From assembly GCA_020796225.1 (NCBI GenBank), contig CM036754.1:19792867-19856866 (forward strand): 64,000 nt of DNA. The letters are read 5' to 3'. The notes beneath the pieces are model-generated. The model did no database searches. It had not been told where the DNA came from and worked only from the letters and a program-made list of their open reading frames with translations. How positions within the stretch are numbered: the first letter of the stretch is position 1; every line of letters starts with the position of its first letter. The translations under genes were made by a program, and so were the position numbers. The stretch comes from Arion vulgaris. Lineage: Eukaryota; Mollusca; Gastropoda; Stylommatophora; Arionidae. Below, piece by piece: positions 58,101-64,000 of this stretch.

Positions 58101-61100
58101 ATATCATCATCAGGTGCCGTCTCCACATCGAAGGTTGGCTGCAATGAATCTCCAGCATCCTCTGTCTTTCGCCTTGGTGTTGCACACAGCCAGACTGTAA
58201 CCTGTCCATTTCTTAAAGTTTCCTCCCACTTATCTCTCGGTCTTCCTCTTGCTCTTCCTCCCTCAACTTTCCCTCTAGTAAATGTTTTATCATGGTGTCA
58301 TGCCTTTTTATGTGCCCAAAATACTTTACTTGTCTGAATTTTATTTCTCTTAATAATTGTTTCTTCATGCCTAGTTTTCCTAAAACTTGTTTATTTGTCT
58401 GTTTTCTGTCCATGAAACTCTGCTTATTCTTCTATATATCCACATCTCAAATGCATCAATTCTGTCTTCTAACTGCTTGTTCATTGTCCATGTTTCCGAG
58501 CCATACATTAATATAGGATATATATAGCATTTGATCATTCTAATTTTTAGCCTGTTTGTGATTTGTTTGGATGTCAGTAACTTTCTCATACTATTGAAAT
58601 TATCCTTGGCCATTCCTATTCTCTTTTAATTTCAGTTATACATCTGCCATCATCTGTTATCATCTGACCGAGATAGGAGTAGCTTTTACTTGATGTAGTA
58701 ATTCTCCATGTATTTTATATTCATTTTAGGTTTTTCCATTTCCTTGTTGATTACCATAGTTTTTGTTTATCTCTATATAGAAATTTTAAAAATAAAATCA
58801 TAGCATATCCTTTACAAGACAGAATCATCAACCACAGTAAATGAGTCATCAATTTTCTATGCACCACTTATACATTCAATAGTTTGCCATTGCTTTCTGA
58901 ATGGTGAGGTCTATGTTTACCGTTCGTAAAAATCCAAGGAAACGAATTTGCTTCCAAACTTTCCCACTACAGAGTTTGAGCCAGGTATGCTTGGCTTGTT
59001 ATCGAGCTCACTACAAGCTTAAGCTACAGACGCTCACGAAGCACATAAGAAGGCCCTCTCCCACACCCTACCCTCTATACTTTACCTCAACAATGCAAGG
59101 TTACAAGAGCAACAAGATGAGATGATATATATATATATATTTGACCTGACTCCCATCACACAATGCTACCAAGGGCCATCTCTTGCTTCAGTTTCCTTAA
59201 TGCAATTTTTGTTTTACAGAAGTGGGTTCTCAGCCCCTTGCCCTCCCTCCAACTTGGAGGACCATGAAATCACATTTTGTCTGCCCTTTATTCTTCAACA
59301 TATCTGACATGGGTGTCCCTACCAGGAGCTTCTTCTTCTTCGATCGCTTCATATCGACCATTTGTTAAAGCGCTCTTTGTGATTTGTATGTGATCTGAGC
59401 CTAAGAGCGATTTTGCGTTGTGCCAGTTATGGGCCTACAAGTAGGCCAGCACATCCGATTTCTTCAAAGCTTTTTATTTATTATGGTAGCTTCCCTAGGC
59501 CCCTACCTCAGTCACCTCTTGCGACACGCCTTGTAGGTCGCAGTGTTACTATTATTTGCTCCTTGAGCACAGGCAACACACTGGCGTCTACCAAGAACAA
59601 AGCTTCTGTTTGCATAGCTTTCCGGATCATGGAGCTTCTTCTTCTTCGATCGCTCCATATCAACCACTTGTTAAACCACTCTTTGTGATTTGTCTATAAT
59701 CTGAGCCGTAGAGCGATTGTACGGTGTGCCAGTTATGTGCCTACAAGTAGGCCAGAACATTCAATTTCTGAGACACTTTTGATTTACTAGGGCAGCTTCC
59801 TAGGCCCCTACCTCAGTCCTCTTCGACATGCCTTGTAGGTCGCAGTGTTACTATTATTTGCTCCCTTGTGGCCCCAGCAACACACTGGCGTCTACCAAGA
59901 ACAAAGCTTCTGTCAGCATAGCTTTCCGGATCATGGAGATACACAAACTTCCCACCATCTTCCCACCTCCCCATGTCTAAGGCAGCTCTCCTATAGACAA
60001 CAGATGGGTAAAGGATACATAGACCCTCAAAGGAAACATGAAGATGAATAAAGAAAAAAAAATTGAAAGAATGTGACCTGACATAGAAAACAATTGGTAG
60101 AAAGGTGACAGAATGGCAACACTGGAAACCTGTTTTTTTTAACCGATCCAGAAGCACTTGAACTTTCAGCTCTTTGACTCGGTGCCCTGGACATCGTAAC
60201 CCTTCGGTTCGGTGCCACGAACACTGAATCTGGTGAACCTGTGGCTTTTCTGCCAGCCCGTGGAATTGAACCCACACTCACACAGAGCTTGTCACCCGTA
60301 GTCTAACGCGCTACGAACACGCTGGGCAGGCGGGTATGGAAATCTGTTATGGAAGATTTATATGTCAAACGGAACACACAAAGGATATAGCTAGATAGAC
60401 ATATGTATTTGTTCTGTCAATGTACAAGTTTTGTGTGTACAGTTTTTGATTTGTATACATTATCTTGAAAAAGGGTTTTTTAAATAGGGTTTTAAAGCCG
60501 AAGGATTGACTTCATTGCACCAGGTTTTACCCCATATGGCTCAGTCCCTCTCAGCAGAAATGGCTCGCCACCTGCTGAGAGTCTTGCACTAAAGCACGAA
60601 CTCCGTAGCTCCAGCAACAATCCTAGGGGTCTCTGCTTGAATCAGTACCAATATTTTCTGCATGTTTTGATGTTCATATACCTCTTTTCTGTATGTCTGC
60701 ACAAGAATACATTCAAAGTGTCACTAAATACTGCTGCCACTACTCAAACCAGATCCAGAAGATGGTGAAAAACTTGCCTCTTGAAAGGCTCATGCTGGAA
60801 ACAGATTCTCCTGCCATAGCACCAGTCAAAGGAGTGAGTATTCTCTCTCTGTCTCTCATACAAATCTTGCACACATCTCACAATGGGGAAACACATATGT
60901 ATTAGGTGTACACATTTATTTATTTGATTGTTTAAACATTATGTCACTACCGGCAGGTTTTCATAGAGACTGGGCAGGCAGATTTATAAATGCTCAATCT
61001 TCCCCATCAGGGTATGCATGCTGATGGTTCCTGTGGCTCACTCGTTAAACACACTCATTGTCTTTCAAATAATGCCCCTATTCAAATTGTTCAAATTGGC

Positions 61101-62412
61101 AGAAGTATAGAAAGAAAATAGTGGCATATCTTTTCCAGGACGTCACCATCAACCACAGTAAATGAGTCATTGATTTTCTAGACACCACTTATACGTTCAG
61201 TAGTTTGTCTTTACTTTCTAAGCTGTGAGGTCTATTGTTACGGTTCCTAAAAATCCACTGGAACAACTTCCAAATTGCTTGTCACAGAGTTTGAGCCAGG
61301 GACTCTTGGGTTGTGATCGAGCTCACTACTGCTAAGCCACAGACTCCCACACAGTATAGACAGAGCTGATATCATTAATACATTACACGCTCAATTGTGG
61401 GATTTGGACAAGTCTCAGATACTGGAACAATTGTGAGAATTAGGAGTTAAGTATAGACATGCTATACACTCAGATTGAACACTAATGTCTTCAGAGTAAA
61501 GAGAGAAGATTAATAATCAACTTCTCATGTGTATGGTGAAAAGGTGGATATTGAGATGGCTGTTGTAGTGGAGGACTGCATATGCATAGGAATGCACTTT
61601 GTGCCATAATGCTGATCGTATGAAAATAACAATTTACCCCTCAGGTCCAACTTGTACAACATTTGATCGAATCCCTTCAAACACTGTCTCCTTCTTCTTC
61701 TTGTTCTTTCGACCAATTTTAATCACTCTTTGTGATATGTTTGATCGTTGCCAAGAACGTGTATACGTTGCACATTGGTTTGGTAGGCCCCTAAATGCAT
61801 AGAATTCTACACGTTTAGGATATGTGCATCCGATTTCAGCCAAACCTCCTTAGTCGCCTCTTACGACATGCGTGGCAGGTAACAGTGGTTCTATTCTTTA
61901 CACCCCAAACTTGGCCCCGGTAACCACTCGGGCAATACCTTCAAACACTGTATCGCCAGTGTGTTGCCGGGGCTTACAAGGGGAGCAAAGAATAGTAACA
62001 GTGCAACCTACAAGACCTGTAAGAGGCAACTGATGTAGGACCTAGGAAACTACCCTAGTAAATAAAAAGCATCGCAGAAATCGGATGTGCCGACCTAATA
62101 TTAGGTGTAGAACTGGCACAACGTATAATCGCTCTTAGGCTCAGATCACATAGAGTGATTGCAAGTGGTCGATATGGAGCGTTTGAAGAAGTTTGAACAG
62201 AAGAATCAGTATATGCTGACCACTGTCTCATGTCTACTTTCTCTTCTACCCAGGCTGTGAATGAACCATCAAATATTTTGATTTCATGCGAGCACATATC
62301 AAGGATCAAGAATGTTGATATTGAGTGTGTGAAGCGAATTACTACTGAAAATGCAGTGAAAGTGTTTCCAAGACTGAAAGCATTAATAGAATTATGGCAT
62401 GAAAATGTATGA
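43085..62412 (+). CDS. TATDN3: Putative deoxyribonuclease TATDN3 (12 coding exons)
   Basis: A TatD-family metal-dependent hydrolase, presumed DNase/phosphodiesterase, with a TIM-barrel fold; it is a housekeeping-type protein and its physiological role in animals is little known. Joined exons: 43085-43171, 44561-44593, 45212-45285, 45758-45803, 46599-46655, 48807-48869, 50287-50364, 51269-51300, 54668-54723, 57329-57441, 60753-60833, 62254-62412. These give 879 nt, or 292 residues plus stop; human TATDN3 is of similar length (about 274). Motifs in order: DVHTHL (H19, H21, metal ligands), CLGIHP (H77), GE at 119-120 followed by [13 protein letters not shown] (H160), LLHAFDG (H183), ETDSPA (D231). 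All introns are GT-AG and all phases join without a break. Agreement with the vertebrate protein is clear throughout (for example HSRSAG and HAFDG). The start is chosen because TATDN3 proteins begin shortly before the HxH motif; ATG at 43127 is an alternative. AATAAA lies at 62502. Confidence 0.93.
43172..44140 (+). other. TATDN3 intron 1, left part
   Basis: AT-rich, no repeat family recognised. Confidence 0.4.
44140..44225 (+). repeat. Penelope-like terminal motif, copy 2
   Basis: Plus strand: TTGATAAAGGCC, TTTT, GGTCGAAACGTCGCTG, then AAAACTACAGTACTTT. Same family as 600-720 and 52845-53220. Confidence 0.45.
44270..44530 (+). repeat. Irregular tandem repeat
   Basis: About six noisy units sharing TTTACAGTGAAATGATA and CACATGTTCTCTGGTATC. 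Frequent one-base gaps resemble the noisy parts of the 22-bp array. It ends just upstream of exon 2. Confidence 0.7.
44561..44593 (+). CDS. TATDN3: TATDN3 coding exon 2
   Basis: Micro-exon of 33 nt, residues 30-40 ([11 protein letters not shown]), acceptor AACTTTACAG, donor GTAAGT. Aligns with the DLDDVLEKAKK-like helix of the family. Confidence 0.85.
44703..44965 (+). repeat. SINE C, old copy
   Basis: Diverged SINE C in intron 2, from TTAGTTATTAGCGAACTCAC to TTGTTCCTTTATTTA. Older than the copy at 41930. Confidence 0.75.
45212..45285 (+). CDS. TATDN3: TATDN3 coding exon 3
   Basis: Residues 41-64 plus two bases of R65 ([20 protein letters not shown] start). Acceptor TTCTTTATTAG, donor GTGAGA. 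Confidence 0.9.
45758..45803 (+). CDS. TATDN3: TATDN3 coding exon 4
   Basis: 46 nt, residues 65-80, [15 protein letters not shown], the conserved strand with G-x-H-P. Acceptor TTTTTTCTTACAG, donor GTAAAT. Confidence 0.92.
45880..46125 (+). pseudogene. LINE ORF2 C-terminal fragment
   Basis: Intact reading [31 protein letters not shown], then [20 protein letters not shown] and a stop, with a GATGATGA tail. A 5'-truncated LINE in intron 4. Confidence 0.7.
46128..46405 (+). repeat. SINE B tail joined to SINE D
   Basis: 46128-46185 is the last part of SINE B ending GAAGAAGAA, immediately followed at 46186 by a long-form SINE D ending in GAAGAAGAAGAAG. Either D inserted at a B tail or this is a dimer. 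Confidence 0.75.
46599..46655 (+). CDS. TATDN3: TATDN3 coding exon 5
   Basis: Residues 81-99 (ending KRSVSLE). The acceptor is the first of two overlapping AGs (TCTAATAG|AG); the second would break the frame. This is the least conserved, variable-loop exon. Confidence 0.8.
46745..46885 (-). repeat. SINE C, truncated
   Basis: Reverse 3' half of SINE C, diverged, in intron 5. Confidence 0.6.
46922..47510 (-). repeat. SINE K copy with a 79-bp triplication
   Basis: Reverse SINE K. A 79-bp segment (containing TAACCATGTGTGCTCTGATC) is repeated three times, starting at 46948, 47027 and 47106; it is single in the K copies at 8213 and 20960. The segment 47283-47304, flanked by TTTT on each side 22 bp apart, is the single-copy counterpart of the 22-bp array. 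Confidence 0.8.
47555..47698 (+). pseudogene. Probable LINE 3'-end fragment
   Basis: Contains ACACTAAATAACTACAGAAA, similar to AACACTAGATGGCTACAGAA near 55950, and ends in GGAGAAGAAGAAGAT. Confidence 0.35.
47700..48243 (+). repeat. 48-bp minisatellite in intron 5, about 11 units
   Basis: Units of 48 bp containing CTCTAACCAGTTTATTTATT, with TTATTTGTT and TATTGG variants. Confidence 0.95.
48275..48715 (-). repeat. SINE J copy split by SINE F
   Basis: J sequence (AACTTAGGGTATGCAGAGCA on the left; GGAGGACCGATTTCTTTCCT and GTGTGGGATTGAGCCC on the right) is interrupted by SINE F at about 48318-48572. Comparison with 34540-34735 shows the continuity. Confidence 0.7.
48318..48572 (+). repeat. SINE F, full length
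   Basis: Head ATCTATAGCTTAATCAGTAG (A box) and GGTTCAACCTCC (B box), body through GTGGTGCCTAGAAAATTGAT, ending GTAAAGGATATGCCACGATT and a T run. Confidence 0.8.
48807..48869 (+). CDS. TATDN3: TATDN3 coding exon 6
   Basis: Residues 100-120, [15 protein letters not shown] then IGAVGE; the last residue is the metal-binding Glu of the G-E-x-G-L-D motif. Donor GTAAGC. Confidence 0.9.
49110..49385 (+). repeat. GGTT/TTAG simple repeat in intron 6
   Basis: Irregular mix of GGTT, TTAG, TAGG and GGCTAGTT tetranucleotides. Confidence 0.9.
49400..49730 (+). pseudogene. RNase H-type LINE, C-terminal fragment 1
   Basis: A 93-codon frame. Before its ATG it reads [10 protein letters not shown], the end of an RNase H domain. 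It continues [40 protein letters not shown] and ends [18 protein letters not shown]. It is part of ORF2 of a non-LTR retrotransposon carrying RNase H (I-like group). See 55255-55470 for the RNase H motif itself. Confidence 0.7.
50108..50160 (-). repeat. Single-copy progenitor of the 34-bp array at 53374
   Basis: The reverse complement reads CGCCATTGCTACATAGTTTT, then ACTGCAGTCTTCCCTT: the same order as 53365-53408, present here once. Confidence 0.75.
50287..50364 (+). CDS. TATDN3: TATDN3 coding exon 7
   Basis: Residues 121-146, opening IGLDFTPRF and ending LILTKQ. The intron falls inside the GEIGLD motif. Donor GTACAT is slightly weak. Confidence 0.92.
50505..50800 (+). pseudogene. RNase H-type LINE, C-terminal fragment 2
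   Basis: Diverged, frameshifted paralogue of 49400-49730, starting CGAGAGAGCAGACATGTTTG and ending GGTGTGCCCGGAGTGCTGTA. Confidence 0.65.
51077..51172. other. Long near-perfect hairpin in intron 7
   Basis: Two arms of about 44 nt (51079-51121 and about 51126-51169) differ by roughly four mismatches and one indel around a GGCA loop. The stem includes TTTTGTAAAATTATACAGAA. It lies about 100 bp upstream of exon 8. It could be a foldback MITE or a pre-miRNA-like hairpin. No TSD was recognised. Confidence 0.7.
51269..51300 (+). CDS. TATDN3: TATDN3 coding exon 8
   Basis: 32 nt, residues 147-156 and two bases of V157 ([10 protein letters not shown]). Acceptor TTTTTCAG, donor GTGAGT. Confidence 0.88.
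51485..51740 (+). pseudogene. LINE ORF2 C-terminal fragment
   Basis: Reading [31 protein letters not shown], then a stop; GATGATGATGATGA tail. Intron 8. Confidence 0.7.
52045..52648 (-). repeat. 30-bp minisatellite in intron 8, 20 units
   Basis: Twenty units of exactly 30 bp containing CTCCAGCTGACTGTCATGTA, differing only at one G/A site. The order of variants is GAAGGAG, GAAGGAG, GAGGGG, a 7-unit (210-bp) higher-order pattern. On the minus strand two frames are open (263 and 203 codons) because the period is a multiple of 3; the decapeptide [10 protein letters not shown] is not a protein. Confidence 0.95.
52649..52790 (-). repeat. 62-bp higher-order units of the same element
   Basis: Two and a part further units of 62 bp, each holding one 30-bp segment plus CTAGAACTACTTTCTACTGA. 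They show CAACT repeated 30 bp apart at 52681 and 52711. A diverged relative lies at 56475-56525. Confidence 0.85.
52845..53220 (-). repeat. Penelope-like motif, copy 3, split by SINE D
   Basis: Reverse copy of the 44140-44225 family: AAACACGTAAAAACAAATTA on the left and AAAAGGCCTTTCTCAAG on the right, with SINE D between. Confidence 0.5.
52894..53148 (+). repeat. SINE D with target-site duplication
   Basis: Complete long-form SINE D ending in seven GAA units. TSD ACAAAAACAAT / ACAAAAAACAAT at 52883-52893 and 53149-53160. Confidence 0.88.
53374..53540 (+). repeat. 34-bp minisatellite, 5 units
   Basis: Starts at 53374, 53408, 53442, 53476 and 53509; contains ATTGCTACATAGTTTTACTG. The single-copy form is at 50108-50145 (reverse). 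Confidence 0.92.
53656..54190 (+). repeat. 25-bp minisatellite in intron 8, about 21 units
   Basis: Units of 25 bp containing AACCAGAGATGGCCTCATTC; the GGCC/GACC/AGCC site varies from unit to unit. The 92-codon plus-strand frame is an array artefact. Confidence 0.95.
54350..54660 (-). pseudogene. LINE 3'-end fragment, unexpanded paralogue of 36180
   Basis: The reverse complement contains AGGAAGACCAAGAAAAGATG and one copy of CTAACGGCAAGAGTGG. It ends about 10 bp before exon 9, so it occupies the 3' end of intron 8. Confidence 0.65.
54668..54723 (+). CDS. TATDN3: TATDN3 coding exon 9
   Basis: Completes V157, then residues 158-175 with [18 protein letters not shown], and the first base of G176. 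H160 is a metal ligand. Acceptor TTTGCTTACAG, donor GTAAGC. Confidence 0.93.
54785..54960 (-). pseudogene. RNase H-type LINE, 3' fragment
   Basis: Reverse copy of the 49600-49720 block (GGTGCTCAGTCTCCCCAAAT on plus). Confidence 0.6.
54985..55250 (+). pseudogene. LINE 3'-end fragment
   Basis: Closely similar to 26800-27040: TGACCTGAAGCATTACAAGA, then the reading [20 protein letters not shown]. Confidence 0.65.
55255..55470 (-). pseudogene. RNase H domain of a LINE (fragment)
   Basis: Minus reading [20 protein letters not shown] then ASTASIVGS and a stop. The H-A-G-V-x-G-N-E-x-A-D block is the C-terminal catalytic part of RNase H in I-group non-LTR retrotransposons. Frameshifted downstream. 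Confidence 0.8.
55485..55811 (-). repeat. SINE L with target-site duplication
   Basis: About 327 bp, reverse. Sense head GATAGTAGCTCGGCCTGCTA (A box) and CGGGTTCGAACC (B box). Pyrimidine-rich left end (sense 3' A-rich). Perfect 12-bp TSD AGAGTCAGATAC at 55473-55484 and 55812-55823. It is the only copy in the window and lies in the RNase H LINE relic. Confidence 0.85.
55832..56170 (+). repeat. SINE D-like head fused to repeat A segment
   Basis: Begins as SINE D (GAGTGGTTACCGGGG, GTCGTAAGAGGCAACTAGGA). At about 55920 it switches to sequence shared with 1990-2250, ending in a GA run. A chimeric or composite element. Confidence 0.6.
56475..56525. repeat. Single diverged relative of the 30-bp array unit
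   Basis: GTCTACTAGTGCACAG, then TTTCAGCTGACTACC and AATTCCCTTG follow the order of the 62-bp unit at 52651-52790. Confidence 0.55.
56655..56925 (+). pseudogene. LINE ORF2 C-terminal fragment
   Basis: Reading [40 protein letters not shown], then LRAYAP. Related to 19346-19450 and 30595-30690. Confidence 0.75.
56994..57242 (+). repeat. SINE B copy
   Basis: Full-length B about 90 bp upstream of exon 10; ATCCAAA flanks both ends as a possible short TSD. Confidence 0.8.
57329..57441 (+). CDS. TATDN3: TATDN3 coding exon 10
   Basis: Residues 176-213, [20 protein letters not shown] through [10 protein letters not shown]183 of LHAF is catalytic. Acceptor CTTTCTTCCCAG, donor GTTAGT. Confidence 0.93.
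57685..58020 (+). repeat. 26-bp minisatellite in intron 10, about 13 units
   Basis: Units of 26 bp containing CAGGCAATGATAAACAGATA, with AAATAGATA variants and one unit shortened to 23 bp. All three minus-strand frames are open (132-150 codons) with SLPVV-type repeats; these are not genes. Confidence 0.95.
58090..58690 (-). pseudogene. LINE ORF2 C-terminal fragment
   Basis: Minus reading [40 protein letters not shown], then frameshift to [20 protein letters not shown] and a [12 protein letters not shown] end. One of the better-kept LINE tails, in intron 10. Confidence 0.8.
58793..59035 (-). repeat. SINE F copy
   Basis: Near full-length reverse SINE F, followed by an AT run at 59125-59140. 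Confidence 0.8.
59331..59939 (-). repeat. 305-bp tandem duplication containing two SINE B copies
   Basis: SINE B (reverse) at 59331-59581 and 59636-59886. Each is followed by the same unique flank containing CTACCAAGAACAAAGCTTCT and TAGCTTTCCGGATCATGGAG. The SINE and its flank were duplicated together; these are not two separate insertions. Confidence 0.88.
60141..60335 (-). repeat. SINE A copy
   Basis: Full-length reverse SINE A. TSD TGGAAACCTGTT / TGGAAATCTGTT with one mismatch. Confidence 0.85.
60510..60655 (-). repeat. SINE I copy, partial
   Basis: Body of SINE I (ATATGGCTCAGTCCCTCTCA, CTCCAGCAACAAT), about 100 bp upstream of exon 11. The tRNA-like head is missing. Confidence 0.55.
60753..60833 (+). 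CDS. TATDN3: TATDN3 coding exon 11
   Basis: Residues 214-240, [21 protein letters not shown]231 is the last catalytic residue. The acceptor is taken as CTCAAACCAG|ATCCAG because this matches the conserved intron position after the RSGQ-like end of exon 10. The frame stays open upstream, so a slightly longer exon is possible. Donor GTGAGT. Confidence 0.88.
60955..61080 (-). pseudogene. RNase H-type LINE, 3' fragment
   Basis: Reverse copy of the block GGTATGCATGCTGATGGTTC seen at 49640 and 54860. Confidence 0.55.
61117..61350 (-). repeat. SINE F copy
   Basis: Reverse SINE F in intron 11 from TATCTTTTCCAGGACGTCAC to the tRNA-like head. Confidence 0.8.
61688..61937 (-). repeat. SINE D with target-site duplication
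   Basis: Complete reverse SINE D. Perfect 14-bp TSD CCTTCAAACACTGT at 61674-61687 and 61938-61951. Open frames across it are shadows. Confidence 0.92.
61955..62190 (+). repeat. SINE B copy
   Basis: SINE B ending at GAAGAAG only about 60 bp before exon 12, immediately next to the SINE D insertion. Confidence 0.8.
62254..62412 (+). CDS. TATDN3: TATDN3 coding exon 12 and stop
   Basis: Residues 241-292: [20 protein letters not shown] then [17 protein letters not shown], ending at TGA. This matches the N-E-P and T-x-N-A-x-K-x-F-P C-terminus of the family. Acceptor TTCTCTTCTACCCAG. Confidence 0.93.
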   Translation, partial: AVNEPSNILISCEHISRIKNVDIECVKRITTENAVKVFPRLKALIELWHENV

Positions 62413-62501
62413 ATAGAAGGAAAGTTGGTCACTGATATTACATAATTGTTTCAGTGCTATACTTTTAATGGAGATTATCATGAGATCTTTAATTTATTGA
62501 A

Positions 62502-62507
62502 AATAAA
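62502..62507 (+). terminator. TATDN3: TATDN3 polyadenylation signal
   Basis: AATAAA 90 bp after the stop codon. The transcript end is expected within about 10-30 bp. Confidence 0.75.
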
Positions 62508-62739
62508 ATTGTAAACTGATTTTTATTTAGTTATTTTGTATTTTTTTAAAACCAATATACTATTAGATTCATGTTGACAGTAACAAAAATTGACACAGAA
62601 AATGTCAGCATTGGAACTGAAGTCAGTACTCAGGAAAGGTGGCGATTCATGATTGCTGGCATATATGTTGTTATTTTTCTTGTTCGAGTCCCAAGACATT
62701 TTGTGTTTGCGTTCAGGAGTCTCCACTTATGATACACGA

Positions 62740-63600
62740 GGTAAAGACTCCTACTTTGAATGAGAGTACTATAGAGTTTCTACAGCATCCCAGACACCGA
62801 AGTTGACACTGGTAACATGTTTCAGGATCAGAGGTGTCACCACACATTTATGTTTTGTTCAGAGTCCCCAGACATTTTGAGTTGCACTCTATGAAGCATA
62901 GGTGACATAGGACATCAAAGAACTTTGGAACATGCTTGAAGGAATGAGGAGAACTTGCTAGAGACATGAGAGTTTTTCAGGCGGGCTGTGAAAAAAAGTG
63001 ATGTTCTGAAAAGGACATAATGATGATGATGACTTGCCTTGCAGTGAGCTGTGAAGACTCCTACTTTGGAGGGGTCTATAGGTACTTAATAAGAGTTGGA
63101 AAATGACTAAAGATATAGAAAGCAAGTTGAATGCATTTGAAAATAGATGTCTGCGAAAAATAATAAATATAAAATGGAACGAATTCGGAGAAGTGATGAA
63201 ATCAGAGACATGTCTGGTCAACCACTAGTGACAACTGTTATAAGAGAGAGAAGATGGAAATATGTTGGACACACCTTGAGGAGAAATGATCAAAGAATAT
63301 AAAAGCAGGCATTGAAGTAGGATGCAAAGGGTTCAAGAAAGAGAGGTTGACCTAAGGAGACCCTGAAACGAACTTTGCTGAGAGAGGCAAGAGGTATCGG
63401 TCTTAGTTCCATGGATGAGATTGAGCGAGTTGCCTAGGATAGAGCGGTATGGAGAAGTTACTTGCAGGCCCTATGTAACGTATAATAGTACGAGAGGAAT
63501 TATTATTTATTTATTATAGGTACTTAATGCAGCATCCCAGACACCGAGTTATCATCTCTGGTAACATGTTTCAGATCAGGGTGTCACCGCCACAGTAGCC
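62740..63600 (+). repeat. Duplicated segment flanking a LINE insertion
   Basis: 62745-62850 and 63054-63600 (without the LINE) share GACTCCTACTTTG, CAGCATCCCAGACACCGA and GGTAACATGTTTCAG, i.e. a local tandem duplication or two copies of an unknown repeat. Confidence 0.6.
63091..63515 (+). mobile_element. 5'-truncated LINE insertion with target-site duplication
   Basis: Reading ESKLNAFENRCLRKIINIKW, RRWKYVGHTLRRNDQRI, then a stop, later LLREARGIGLSSMDEIERVA. Ends in an ATTATTTATT tail. TSD ATAGGTACTTAAT at 63078-63090 and 63516-63528. The TSD shows target-primed insertion of a 5'-truncated copy about 425 bp long. Confidence 0.88.
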
Positions 63601-63764
63601 TTAAGACAAAACTTTGAGTTCATATGATGAGGAAAACAACAAAGTTTCATTTCAGTCACAGTTATTTATATTTTGCACATAAATCAAAAATAAAAACAAA
63701 TCTTGAATACAACCATCAGTGTTGTCACATACAACAGTCAAATACATGACAATTATTTTGTGTA

Positions 63765-63785
63765 TATATATATATATATATATAT
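63765..63785 (+). repeat. TA microsatellite
   Basis: Pure TA dinucleotide run. The remaining flank to 64000 is AT-rich with nothing recognised. Confidence 0.9.
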
Positions 63786-64000
63786 GTGAAAGGACAATAA
63801 TATAGTGATGTGTTGTACATATATGACCAGTCATCAATGTTATCATCAAATCTTCTTTTGTCTTCACAAATCTTCTTTTGTTATCATCAAATAATATCAC
63901 AAAATTGATCATGACAGTTTCAGCCATTCATAAACATGTTGACGAACAACCAATAGTTTCAGTCAAATTTACACCAATTGCATCAATTTACTAAAGTTTG

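Noticed and set aside
60693..60752. Longer exon 11 starting at an upstream ATG
   Set aside because: The family alignment places the intron directly before the QKMVK-like stretch; upstream residues have no counterpart in the family.

Overview
This is an AT-rich, intron-rich, repeat-dense stretch of an animal nuclear genome. There are no operons, ribosome binding sites or prokaryotic genes. One host gene can be supported, on the + strand at 43085-62412. Its 12 coding exons encode a 292-residue TatD-family metal-dependent hydrolase that matches animal TATDN3 from end to end. GT-AG introns, a poly(A) signal just after the stop and every metal-ligand motif are present. The species cannot be fixed from sequence alone; a lophotrochozoan such as a mollusc is my guess from the mix of tRNA-derived SINEs and non-LTR retrotransposons. 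|| Layout. 1-600: AT-rich, nothing recognised. 600-9700: dispersed repeats, including a GC-rich family (A) at 1010-2350 and 8490-9620, a TTAG microsatellite and a hAT MITE. 9700-21400: LINE fragments, SINEs, minisatellites (30, 34 and 55 bp units), a hAT MITE and a piggyBac-type MITE. 21400-25700: two large minisatellites (39 and 22 bp units) next to and inside SINE-K copies. 25700-43080: nested SINEs, two U2 snRNA-like SINE copies, a probable solo LTR, an internally deleted hAT transposon sitting in a SINE, and broken reverse transcriptase genes. 43085-62412: TATDN3, whose introns carry minisatellites (48, 30, 34, 25 and 26 bp units), SINEs and LINE 3' ends. 62520-64000: 3' flank with a 5'-truncated LINE bounded by a target-site duplication. 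|| For convenience I name the SINE families A, B, C, D, F, I, J, K, L and U2; these names are mine. Many insertions have readable target-site duplications (TSDs), so their order can be reconstructed: hAT in SINE C, SINE A in a hAT MITE, SINE C in a LINE, SINE F in SINE J, SINE D in a Penelope-like motif, SINE B in SINE K. || The most interesting pattern is that several minisatellites are local expansions of short segments of these dispersed elements. For three of them an unexpanded copy, or an unexpanded unit in the same locus, is readable here, and its short direct repeats (CATT, TTTT, CAACT) lie exactly one array unit apart (34, 22 and 30 bp). The second is a SINE whose 5' head looks like the start of U2 snRNA. 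Most long open frames in the window are repeat arrays without stops, not genes.
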